DNA of 64,000 nucleotides from Xylona heveae TC161 (Eukaryota > Ascomycota > Xylonomycetes > Xylonales > Xylonaceae): NCBI RefSeq assembly GCF_001619985.1, contig NW_017264201.1, positions 1,240,001 to 1,304,000 of the forward strand, written 5' to 3'. How positions within the stretch are numbered: position 1 is the stretch's first letter; every line of letters begins with the position of its first letter. Below, in pieces: positions 51,747 through 62,865 of the stretch. The notes under the pieces were generated by a model, which did not search any database, had not been told where the DNA came from, and was given only the letters and a program-made list of their open reading frames with translations. The translations under genes and the position numbers were made by a program.

Positions 51747-53614
51747 ATGGCGACTATACCAGGTAAACTTCTTCATCAATGCCTTGATGGCGAATTTTTT
51801 TGTTCTAACATGTTCGCAAGTTGTCGTAAAACATCAAGGCAAACGTCACAACGTTGAACTTGACCCGAGCTCCAATGGCGAGACTTTCAAATACCAACTT
51901 TACTCGCTCACCGGTGTGGAGCCTGATCGCCAAAAGATTCTGGTCAAGGGAGGACAACTGAAAGATGATACCGATCTGTCTACTCTCGGCATCAAACCCG
52001 GCCATACTTTCCTTATGATGGGTTCGGCTGCAAGCGGGGACAAGGGCGAATTAGAAAGACCCAAGGAGCCTGTACGGTTCCTTGAGGATATGACAGAAGC
52101 CGAGGCTGCAAGAGCTGAAGGCGCTACTCCTGCGGGTCTGCAAAATCTAGGCAATACGTGCTACTTAAATTCGACCCTCCAGACTTTGCGATCGGTGCCA
52201 GAACTACAGGAAGAATTATCCAAATACAAGCCCTCTTCCTCTGGTTCCGCAGCCGGATCATCTCTGCTCGGAGAACTTGGCCAGTTTGGCTTGGGCGGCC
52301 TCGGCTCTTCGATGGATCTTACAGCATGCTTAAGAGATCTTTATAAGCAGATGTCAGAGACACAGGAAGGGTTCCCTCCCCTCATGTTTCTCAACGCCTT
52401 ACGATCCGCTTTTCCACAGTTTGCGCAGAAATCCCGAACAGGGAGTGGATATGCACAGCAAGATGCGGAGGAGGCCTGGTCGCAGATCGTCTCTCAGCTA
52501 CGTCAGAAGCTTAAGGTCAAAGATAGCTCTCCTCAGCTCGGACAGGCCGGAGACGCTAGTGATGAAACCTCCTTTGTCGACAAATACATGTCAGGCAAGT
52601 TTGAATCGGTTCTAAAATGCGACGAATCCGCCGCCGCAGACGTTGGAGAGGAACCTGTGAAAACCGAAGATTTCTTCCTCAAGCTTGATTGCCACATAAG
52701 CGCCCAAGTTAATCATCTGCGGGATGGCATATCAGCTGGCCTTGAGGAGAAGATTGAGAAAATGTCGCCAACACTCGGTCGAAACGCTGTATATACCAAG
52801 ACTTCACGCATCTCTCGGTTACCAAAATACCTCACGGTACACTTTGTGAGATTCTTCTGGAAGAGGGACGCTCAGAAAAAGGCCAAAATAATGAGGAAAG
52901 TCACGTTTCCGCAGGAGCTGGATGCTGTGGAGTTTTGCACAGATGAATTGAAGCAGGCTCTTATCCCGGTCCGTGACAAGGTACGGGAAGTTGGGAAAGA
53001 AGAGGAAGATAATGAGAGACAAAGGAAGCGACAGAAGCGAATGGAAAGAGCGGAGGGATCCGACAGGAGTAGGGAACTCAAGGCAAAGGGACCTGCAGAT
53101 GAGCGCCAGCTTTCTGAGGAGAAGAAAGCCTCCAGTGGCGGTGATTCTGAAATGGCGGACATCGCTTACAAGACTGACGCAGAAATAGAAGCGGAGCGCG
53201 CAGCTTCTATCTTAGCCGCGAAGAAGGAACTTCTGCAACTGGTCAACTCCCAGCCGAATCAGGATGAGGGTCCTAACAGATCTGGACTTTATGAGCTGCG
53301 TGGTGTCATCACACATCAGGGAGCCAGTGCAGACAGTGGACATTACACCTCTTACGTGAAAAAGGACGGACCTCAGGACCCGAAGACCGGAAAACGAAAG
53401 GAGGCGGACGGTAAATGGTGGTGGTTCAACGACGATAAGGTATCAGAGGTTGATTACGATAAAATCGAGACTCTTGCTGGCGGAGGTAAGTTCCACCAAA
53501 GAGAATTGTACTCAGGTCGTCAACTAAATATGCTATGTAGGCGAGAGTCACTCTGCACTCATACTCCTTTACAGGGCCATTGAGCTTCCGTCTCCCGAAG
53601 ACGTCCAGGGTTGA
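51747..53614 (+). CDS. ubp6: Ubiquitin-specific protease Ubp6/USP14
   Basis: Exons 51747-51762, 51821-53485 and 53541-53614 give 584 residues. The 16-nt first exon encodes MATIP and joins VVVKHQGKRHNVELD, the start of an N-terminal ubiquitin-like domain (about residues 5-76). The catalytic Cys box GLQNLGNTCYLNSTLQ places the nucleophile at Cys119, close to Cys118 of yeast Ubp6; the His box contains SADSGHYTSYVK with His513, followed by WWWFNDDKVSEV. An insert rich in Lys/Glu/Arg lies at about residues 410-490. Ubp6 docks on the 26S proteasome by its ubiquitin-like domain and trims ubiquitin from substrates. The last exon supplies ESHSALILLYRAIELP, completing the USP fold. Confidence 0.95.
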
Positions 53615-54150
53615 GAAAATCGATGGTTCTGTTCGGTCTTGAGAGTGTTCTGATCTTCCCAGGCCACTCAGGATCACTACGATAGTGCTCTGATGAGTTT
53701 CTGAGCACATGCAATTTATCTTTAACATGTACATTATTCAGCGAAAGAATTAGACTAGAGCGCATGAATCTCTGTTCTTGTGTGAAACCTCCGTCCCCAG
53801 ATAATTTGACCCTCTGCGATGTTGAGTATAGTTGAATTAATTCCTTAATGTTGTAGCTCCCCTTCCCTACGAGGTGTTCTATCAGCAGCAATCGTCATTT
53901 TCGAAAATTGTCGCCTGGGCATAACTTCTTCTATTCCTCCGGGGCTCACACTAACATCTATATAGAAGTTGAGGCTTTTACTTTTGCCTAGCACGATTAA
54001 CCCGAATTGTATATTTGAATAAAACCTCAATTCCCAACCCAGAAAATGAAATTAAATGACGCAACATTTTCACAAGTAAGTATCTGCCGTTGGCGCAAAA
54101 GGATGGAGCGGGCGGAATAAACTGCCTGGGAGTTACCTTGACGCAGCTGT
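53615..54150. other. Convergent 3' region
   Basis: 536 nt between the converging Ubp6 gene and the small membrane protein gene. Open frames here overlap the 3' ends and have no recognisable motif. Nothing else seen. Confidence 0.5.
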
Positions 54151-54506
54151 CTAGGTTTCGTGAGAGTCGTTGGCTTGGAGAGAGTCCTTGTCGTTCTTGT
54201 CCGCCCCACGACGTTCCAGCTGGGCTATCTTTCCTTCGAGACCAGCTTTCGTGGCCATGAGGGACTCTCTGGCTTGATTGAGTTGAGCCACCCTATCTAC
54301 GGGCAATGCTTCAGCTCGAGCGCGTTGTTCCTGTCCTCAAGAGGTTTAATTAGTTAATGAAATGAACGGAAGCTGCTTGATGGACCCACAGCATTGTATT
54401 CTTGTCGTGTTTTGATGCCAGCGCCGTACCAAGCCCCCGTGGCAGTGATTGCCGCAACCGAGCCCGTCAACACAAGGCGACGTAATTTGGCGTTGGGTTG
54501 AAGCAT
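54151..54506 (-). CDS. Small single-pass membrane/coiled-coil protein, unknown
   Basis: Two exons on the minus strand, 54506-54390 and 54330-54151, give 98 residues; each is too short to stand out alone. The start MLQPNAKLRRL is followed by one hydrophobic segment (about residues 11-30, including VLTGSVAAITATGAWYGAG), then a charged, probably helical region of Glu/Arg/Gln-rich heptads around QLNQARESLMATKAGLEGK, and a hydrophilic tail. The basic N-terminus plus a single membrane helix resembles small mitochondrial inner-membrane assembly factors, but I do not recognise the family. The 59-nt intron has a GTGGGT donor and an acceptor GACAG; the join is in phase 0. A strong GTAAGT donor about 40 nt upstream of the ATG hints at an additional leader exon. 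Confidence 0.65.
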
Positions 54507-55353
54507 TGTTATTGCGGATATTGGATGTGCCACATAGGTAACTTACTGCCAGGTGGAGACTCTTTAGTCAACTCTATTATAGCAAGGAGGATAGTTTGCA
54601 GAACGGTCGGGCGGATGTTTGGATCCCATTTGGGACGGAGCGAGCGATAGTTCGACTTCCGATTCTGCATCTCTTGCTGCATTTGCGCTGTTCGGTTGCA
54701 GATTATTGAAACCGACAAGGGCACACCACAACAGAGAAAAAACGCTCGCCCTTGACAACCTTTGACCAGATCCCAAATAGCTTCTTTTTACTGCTCTTAC
54801 TGCCAATATCCAATTTGGCTATCGTCCCATTTCCTCTCGAGTTTGTCAGCAATGGGATGAGTGCTTGTCTTTTGAGACAATTGCGCTGGGGTTGGAGAGG
54901 ACTTGCCAATTGAACAGGCCTTTTGGGAGCCGGAAACAACGAAACGAAACGGAACGCCGACCTGTTCGATTTCGCTCACTGCTTTCGTGTATTGCTGCCG
55001 GAGGGGATATTCAAGCTCATAGTAGGTAAGCATCTACTTATTGCGTTACGATACCTTGCAAACAAACAAGCTGCATGCTCCCATCTAGTTATGTTCTGGC
55101 GGCCGAATGGACGGGACGTTGCCAATTGCTTCTTGGATTGTGAGAAACGGATCATTTATATTACATCGGGGACCTGACCCTCTACTTTACCTCAACTTGA
55201 AGGCTAATGCTGTTACCAGCTATTCTAGGTCACCTCACTCCCACCCTCTTGTAACAACGACCACGATCAACCCAAGATACCTGCGGTTCAAGAACAATCG
55301 GAACTTATAAATGCCCTCGCTCGGTGCTAGACGATAACTCGTAGCTGTGCAAA
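54507..55353. promoter_or_regulatory. Divergent upstream region (small protein / Sgf11)
   Basis: 847 nt between two divergent start codons. On the minus strand a GTAAGT donor-like site near 54549 may end a leader exon of the small-protein gene. Short open frames on both strands show no recognisable domain. Confidence 0.5.
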
Positions 55354-56528
55354 ATGGACGACGCAGGGGAGGCTGGACCTCCACCGGATCCTAGTAGCAT
55401 GGCCGGACTGGTTCGTTGAAACTTTTTTTCTATCAGGGGAAATGTTTCTTTCTCACAATAGTGCAGGTCACGGCTATTTTAAATGACTGTTTGCAAAACA
55501 TCATTCACGACATTGTGCTGAAAACTCACCGGGAGGAAAAGCTTCTCCGGATGCAATCGGCCGCGATCATTGCGGAGCAAGCTGCTATCGACCAGGGCGT
55601 TATACCAAATGAAACCAACGACGAGAACAACCCTTCGTCTACTCCTTCCGCCCAAATTTCGCCCAGGAAAGCTGGGAAAAAGGTGGAAACTCCGGGGGCT
55701 GTATATGATAATGGAAAGATCTACCTGAAAGGAAATCCGCTGGAAACAACCAAGGACATATATTGCCCAAGTTGCAAACTGCCCCGGCTGCTCTATCCTG
55801 CGTCTGGAGTAGGGTCAAAACCGCCAGAACCTGGCGTCGCTTATTGCACCAAGCAGCCATATATCACTAAACCGGGACATGATATTTATGGCAACCCATT
55901 TCCGTCTGAAGGTGCCAGAACTAAGAAAGATGCGAAATCGCAAGTTGCTAAAGAGGCGACCCCTGGCAGCTTCGACTCCCCAACTCCGCCAGAAGGTTTA
56001 TCCTCAACGTCATCGCAAGGGCCAGCATTCCCGAATGTGAAATGTCCAGTTTGCAGTCGAAGTTTGATCATAACCCGCTACGCTCAACATTTGGAGAAAT
56101 GCATGGGCATTTCTGGACGCCAGAGTAGTAGAAACGCCATGGCCAAGTTGAATAGCCAAAACAGCACGTCTGGAACGCCCTTTGGAAGCCGAATGAGCAC
56201 ACCGGTGCCGGCTCCTATGAAGAAGAGCCCAAGCAAACGCGCCAGAGAAGAAGCGGAAGGCGATGACGAGGGTGTCAAGAAGAAGAAGGTCTTGAAAAAG
56301 TTTGGGGAGAAGTCTAGATTAAGCAAATTGGGAGAGGGCAAGGAGGGCAAAGGTATCGCTCGGCCTCTGTCTTCGGCAAATTCAGAGAAGAGCCCTCAGA
56401 AAAAAGATCGAGAAGGCACGCCGAACGGGACATGGGCAATGGGGAAGAAGAAGCTGGTCAGACCGTCTGCTGGCGGAGATGCCGGACCCAAGGGCGCGCA
56501 CTGGTCAAAAAATTCCACGACGACTTGA
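55354..56528 (+). CDS. sgf11: SAGA-associated factor 11 (Sgf11)
   Basis: Exons 55354-55410 and 55467-56528 give 372 residues. The N-terminal helix region across the join (VTAILNDCLQNIIHDIVLK) matches the part of Sgf11 that packs against Ubp8 and Sus1. A cysteine pair in DIYCPSCKLPRLLYP follows. The C2HC finger at residues 212-231 (CPVCSRSLIITRYAQHLEKC) is the Sgf11 type that contacts the nucleosome acidic patch. The remaining ~140 residues are Ser/Lys-rich and disordered, longer than in yeast (99 residues) as is usual for mould homologues. The protein belongs to the nuclear SAGA deubiquitinase module acting on histone H2B. The intron donor GTTCGT is weak; the acceptor at GTGCAG keeps frame. 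Sgf11 is preferred over Sgf73 because of the N-terminal helix and finger. Confidence 0.85.
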
Positions 56529-57205
56529 GACCAACCGGATCGAATTTCGAACACCTCTTGGCCTGTCTAAGGCAGATTCAACTGCTTTGTATTGACTTGG
56601 AGAAGCCGCGCCATTTGATCGAACTATCGGGGACTATTCTCATGCTGTTCCTCTATTCTATCAGCAAAATGCTTTGCCAGGGAGAGATTATATTTCTCTA
56701 ACACTGTGCAAAGACCGCACTTAGACCCTTTTTGTTTTTTTAATTTCATTTTCACTGAACTGAAGAATGTACACTTTGTAGAATAGCATACGACTTTGGT
56801 AGCATTATTCGGCGTTGTGTCACGACTCATTACGGAAATCACTTTATTTTGCGGTTATTATTATTAGGGGTTTTATTTTGTTACCCTTTCCTGTTTGTTT
56901 TATAAAAAGCTCCATTGAAGTATTACAGAGCTTCGGTTCCAACCGCCAGGTGAAATAACAATCCTGCTTGACATTTTTAATTCTGAGCAATATTTTTACA
57001 CAGACTTTACCTAAGGTTTTCTTTGCTTGTGCACGCAAACTATGGGAAATGGCTTAGGGATATGGCAGCCACAGAAGATTAAATTTCCAATTCAGCAGTC
57101 TCAGAACAAACCACTTTGAAGTAGGTACTACCTTATATACCTGTAAGTAAAGTCACATCAATAAGATACATCTATAATCAATATAACTACCTTGGGTATG
57201 TCCCT
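56529..57205. other. Convergent 3' region, AT-rich
   Basis: 677 nt between the converging Sgf11 and NO VEIN-like genes. AT-rich with T runs, plus a GTAGGTACTACCTTATATACC stretch of short related words near 57120-57141. No gene recognised. Confidence 0.55.
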
Positions 57206-57467
57206 TCAGCTACCTCCCGGAACAACCGACCATGTTTCACCCGTAAACGCAAGTTGCCCACATTGTCTCATCTGCTCTGGATCAAAATATACGCTCATGC
57301 CAATATTGTTGCTCTCCAGCCCAAATATCCGTAGAATGATATAAACCTCGGAACAATCATTTGCGTCATGTATGTCTCTCATCTGCAACCCCACTGATTA
57401 GTAACGCAGAACACAAATTATTGCAGTTTCGAAGAGAGAGAGCTTTCATCAAAAAAGAGAAGTGTTT

Positions 57468-57528
<61 letters not shown>

Positions 57529-60500
57529 AACTTACCCGTTTATACTGGTGCTTGCTCATGTAAAATGGAGTATGGCACGGCCCTGTAGTGGTCTTGACTT
57601 CAATGTAGTATTTTGGACTGGCGTTTTGCCAGTCGTCGTCATATTCAAGATAACCACAGTCTGCAAGCATCGCCGTGAGCTCGCCTGCTGTGTCGTTGTA
57701 GGTGATATCGGCTGTCTCTCTTCCGTTCCAGTCGTGCATGTCTGCATATTCTGGATGGATTGTGACGTATCGCCGTATCGTGCTTTGCCAGTTCTCGCGG
57801 CTCCAGCCCTGGAGGGGAGGATTGAGGCAGGACAGTAACTCGAATACCTTTTTGATAGAAGGAATATAATCAGAATATAACGGGCTCATGATGATATGGG
57901 GAGGGCCGTGAAGAAAAGAAGGAGAAGAAGAGACTCACATATAGCTCGCCTGCAGCGCCGATCTTCTTGTCCCGCTCGAGCTGACTGCTGGACCGGAACC
58001 TGTCTCCAACATCAAAGCCGTCAAATGAGGCAAAGCTGCCTTCTCTGGGCAAGGCGATGAGGAGGCCAGTCATGTCGAATGCTCCCCTTGAGGGGAACTG
58101 GGCATTCCTTGCGGCTTGTACTACCTTGTTGAGCAGTCGAAGGTATTGCGTATCCTCAGCACTTCTAGGAAAGTCAACCGAGGTCGCCGGCGCTGGGCGT
58201 ATGTACGTCGCTACTGATTGGTGGGAGGCCATTCGACTCTGTCGGGTGATAACCTGCTCCGAAACATTGTTCGACGATTCGTACGGAGTTGGAATTTGCA
58301 AGCTTTCCGTGGACTCCTCCAGAGGCTCGGTATCTGACTGGTCGGAAATTTCATATTTTTGTGGAGATGCTTCATCTTCATCCAGAGACTCAGTATGTAA
58401 CTGGTCAGAGATTTCATACTGTTGTGAAGATGGAGCATCTTCATCCACGGGATGGACAAGCCGCTCAGCATCATCCCCTACGATCTCCGCATCTTCGTAT
58501 GGAACTGAAACTTGGATGATACCTTGGCGGTCAAGAATGTCATCCACAATCGAAAAATCAGCGTATAGGAGTGTGGTGAGCGCAGTAATTAGCTCACTCT
58601 CCACCTTGTCACAGATCTGGGTCGTTGGGTTTCGCATCAGCCAGTCCGCCAGGTGTGTGGGTAGAGGCGAGGCGAAGCAAAAATCTTGCGCTTTCTTATC
58701 CATAGGGACATAAATTGTAAGTCCAGATGATCCGTCGTCGATGTGCATGTCGCCAATTGTTTCCGTCACTTCCGCAAGTTGCCCATCCTGAGAAATCTGT
58801 AGGACCGAGGATATACCGGTCGTCTCCACGACTTCCGCTTTGCAGAGCCTCTGGTAGAGCCCGACTGCGTCGACTTGATACCTTGGGCTATTGAAGGTGG
58901 CTGCGATACTGAGATGCACGAAGTAGTTAATAGCGCGAATCTCAACACTAAAGGTTGGAAGCTCACCGGAGAAGGGCATGTGCCTTTCGTTTCAGATTTC
59001 GGTTTACCACTGAGATTGGTCTTTTAACGCCTTCCGAGACAGAAGTGATTTCTCTGATGGCAGCTGATAGATAGCGATATGTAAGGTTTGCCCACTCGAA
59101 GAAGGGCTGTAGCCGCCGGACATCTGCCAGGTTATAGTCGAGTAGCTTAATTCGACCTCTGAATCGCGTGGCCAGGTACTCTCGGTCGGCAATCGCAAAC
59201 TCTGTGGATGCAGATGTAAGGGTCTTGGCACCATTTTGATACTCAATAGGAAACACAGAAGCTTTCAGAAGAGCCTCAGGGTTGACGTGGCTTGATTCCG
59301 TTTGCAGAAGGGCGTTGAAGGACCAGATTGTGTTTTTAATCTCGTCCAGTGTTTTCTGCGGGCTCGTCTGTAGGAGTTCGTCATATACCATCTGCAAGGT
59401 TAGCGTCTTAACACCTAAAGTTTTGATGAAGAAGTCCTTAAGGTCTTCATAATGATCATTCAGTGTCACTTTGCCACGAATCTCAGTTGTGCTAGACCAT
59501 AAACACTCAGACGTCTTGTGCCAACCAACCACACCCTGTCTCTCAACAAAGATGAGGTTTTCGGTGCTAAATTTGTGTCTATAATCAAATTAGAACGCGC
59601 ATAGCAGTTACTAGATAATAAGGTATGGTGACTTGCCTGAGACTGTCAGCAAGTTGTCCGGTTACCATGTCGTTTAGATATATGTACAGGCTTAGGACGT
59701 GATCGAAGTCTTGACAGTCGTTGTCTCTCAGATGCTCAAGTTCACCCGTCAAATCGGTCCAGGAGGCTCCTGAAAGACCTATAGTATGCTGAAAGAAATG
59801 TGGAAGCAGATTCATGTGGTGTTTGCTCAACAATGGTGTGTATTGATGCTTGAGTGAATACTTTGTCATCATGGCCGGTGGTGCATCCCACAGGCACTCT
59901 TCAGGAGAAGCCCAGCATCTCTCGAGCCCATTTTGTCCTGGAACAAAGATGTGGTCATCAAAACCACCCCTATAGTTGAGAGTTAGTGATATCAAAGCAG
60001 GAAATCTATCGCCTACTCACAAAATATCGTCCCGGCTTGCCTCCTGATCTACGGTGCTCAGAATTTTTGCATCAATTGCAACGTATAGGTCTAACAATAG
60101 TTCAATCTCTCTACCTGACAAAGACCTAGGTTTTGCTTTGTGGATCCAGTGCAAGATGTCAAAAAGAAACTCAAAGTCATCATTCATTCCGACACAGAAA
60201 TCGGTATGGAGGAACTTCCACTTGGCGTTGAGCTCCTCCGAAGACACTGGTTCCTCGAGCTCAAGAAACGGGAAGTTCTTGGCCCCATTCATGAAGTGCA
60301 GGCACTGTTGTTGAAGTTGTGGAAGTGGCAGATATGTTAGGTTAAGGCCACATGTAAGGGAAAATTCAGCGATGCAGAGCTCCTTTGCACTAGTCTCGTA
60401 AATCTTAGACTCTAGGGTGTAATCTTTTTTGAAATCGAGCCTTGGGTTCTTCCAGAGATACTCTAACAGACCGAGAAGCTGTTTAGGACGGTGTTTGGCG

Positions 60501-62865
60501 ACATAAAACCATATCTCAGAGAGAGTGTCGCCATTGCGAGAAACAAGCCTCAGTCTTTCACGAACACCAACCGCGCTGTGAAGCCATTTCTCCCATGACA
60601 AATGTGACTGATCCGTTGATTTTGGAATTCCCTCAAGGTATTCCGGGTGCACAAACGCGACTTGAAGGCCTGGTGCGGTATCTGTAGGTTTCAGAAGTGC
60701 TTCCGGACCGTAGGGGTGGTCGCTTGGCAAATAAAAGTCCTCTTTATGCGGATATTCTGCACTACCGTCATTCTTATAAATATAAACCATGAGATTTCCT
60801 TTGGTCTGCTTGGGCTGATGAGTCAGGTACAGGTAATGAAGATGAGCCTTAGACTCTGCCAAGCTAACAAGGCTGTTGGACCTGTACAACCCTAGTATCA
60901 AGGTCCGCACGTCGTTAATTAACGGCTCTACAGCTCCGAGCTGAATGAAAAGCTTCTTTCGATCTTGATTGGTCACCGCTGCAGGGTCCAAGATCCTGAG
61001 AGCGACACCTTGCGGGATGGAGATTCCAGCTGTTGTCGGTAAATACATCAGGCCACTGGCAGCGGAGACCCACTGGCCACCACTCAAAGGAAGCTGTTCA
61101 ATCTTTTTCAGTCGTGAAATTTGTTTGATACCCCCCTCTTGCAGAATTCTGGACAAAATTCTCGCGACAGCCGAGTGCCAATCCTCACTTGTAAGGTTTG
61201 ACTTCATCCTTGATGCTGGTGTTTTAAGATCGGCATGCAGCTGATCGATCACGACATCAAAGTTCATTATTGATAACCCGTACTTTCCCAAGGCCCCCGA
61301 TGAGCTCCAAGGGTAGGCACCTGCAAGAAACCGGTCGAGAACAGGATCATCAATGAGAGGATCTCCATTCTTATCAATAAAGTCGCTCGCAAGAGTTACA
61401 ACATCGCGAACCCTGCGAAGGTCATTTCTATGGCGCGACTTTAATATAGGAGTCTCAGATACGAGGTGCTTGATCTTCTGGCTCAGGCCTGACCAGAAAG
61501 AACCAAAGTCGTCGTCCAGCGGAGGAAGGAATATCGGCCATGTATAGCAGAGACTTGGGTGCTCGCAAAACTCTAAGACAGCCTTGATGAATGCCGAGGC
61601 AATACCATCTAAGAGCTCCATGTTCCTCCTCGAGGTTGTGACAATGTCCTGCCGACTTGCGCTTGTGTCAAAGTCGGATTGGATAATGAACTATGTCCGT
61701 CAATTAGCAAATACTCATCTTGAGTGGTATCCGTCCAAGGATTCAGAATTCAATTGACCTTGAACTTTGACTCTCTGACAGGCAAAAATGCGAAAATATC
61801 ATGTTGCTCGATGAGTGGCTTCGAATCACTCGTCAGGGGGAATGCCAGAATGACTTCGGCCGCGGAAGATGCTCTCCTTGCTTCGTCCGTGTCGGGGAGC
61901 TCCCGATTATCACTCTTCGACAAATTGGTCGCCATGTGCTTTGTAACATGATAGTTCTTCTTCTCGGTTGTTGTCTCACCGTCTGCAAGCGTCGAGACAG
62001 TCTCAATGGAGACGCTATGCTGGTCGACGTTGCCGATGCAGAAGTCCTTGGAGCGTTTCAACTTACCGTCGTCGTCATAGAAGGCAATGCGTATCCGCTT
62101 GAGATTGCGGAGGAACAAAAGACATGTCTGCTGTAGATCGCCAAGTTGCTTGAAAATGGTTGCATGGAGATGCTGGAGCTCCCTCGGGTCTCCCTTCTGG
62201 TGGAGATGAAGGGTCATGCGGGTTAACGGGCGAGGAAGCTCCTCTTCGGTGTCTTTCCATACCGGTAACACCATGCCAAGCCCAAGGTCACCCTTTTCGT
62301 GTTTGAAGTAGAAGGAGAAATTACCAGACTGTATGAAGACCTTCCAGGCGGCAATAAAGACGGACTTGAACCCAATACCCTTGGCTCCAATATACCCGTA
62401 TGACGCCGCCTTTGTGCTTTCTCCTACAGTGCAAATGGCCGACAAGTCGTGTTCGGTGAATCCATCCTCGTTGCATTCAACAATGATGCGATCGGGATGG
62501 ACATCGAAGGAGACGTAGGGTAGGGCGCCTCTGGCCGTGGCGTGAGTGAAGCGGTTATCATCTGCGTTCTGGAGCAGTTCGAATACGAACCGCGCATCGC
62601 TACCGTAAATGTTCTTGGCAAGACTGAATGTTTCGAGTCAGCAGGTGTTTAAAATTGAAATCTCATGCCCGCTGTCATGCACGGTGATTACACACGTTTT
62701 GATGGAATGCGCTGCCAAGTGATCTTTGGCGAGCATGCTCTCCTCGATGATGCGCCGAATGTCTGGATTCCAAGATTCGATTTCCTCTAGAATCGCATCA
62801 TCGACGAACCCGTACCCCTTGGCGATGCCCAATACCGTTCTCTTCGCATCTTCTTTGCTGGTCAT
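57206..62865 (-). CDS. NO VEIN-like protein: Hsp90/sacsin-type ATPase plus DUF3883
   Basis: Eight exons on the minus strand: 62865-62696, 62623-61759, 61690-60021, 59969-59637, 59578-58967, 58908-57939, 57847-57536 and 57382-57206; 1702 residues. The N-terminal GHKL/sacsin-like ATPase domain shows VFELLQNADDN (Glu72, Asn76, Asp79), NEDGF (Asp110-Gly111) and GAKGIGFKSVF (residues 136-146), the ATP-lid glycines. A long middle region of unknown fold follows, with an acidic stretch near residues 1310-1400 that contains two related QYEISDQ-type repeats. The C-terminus is a DUF3883 (NOV) domain: GAAGELYVFELL, then YYIEVKTT with Glu1623 and Lys1625, the EVK core of PD-(D/E)XK-like nuclease folds, ending FTGETWSVVPGGS. 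Its function in fungi is unknown to me. Intron 4 is GC-AG; intron 7 holds microsatellites. All joins keep frame and the reading frame is intact. Confidence 0.88.
57471..57528. repeat. Compound (CT)18(CA)11 microsatellite in an intron
   Basis: Eighteen CT then eleven CA units on the plus strand, a few nucleotides from the GTAAGT donor of intron 7 (57535-57383, 153 nt) of the NO VEIN-like gene. In transcript sense it is (TG)n followed by (AG)n. Confidence 0.95.
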
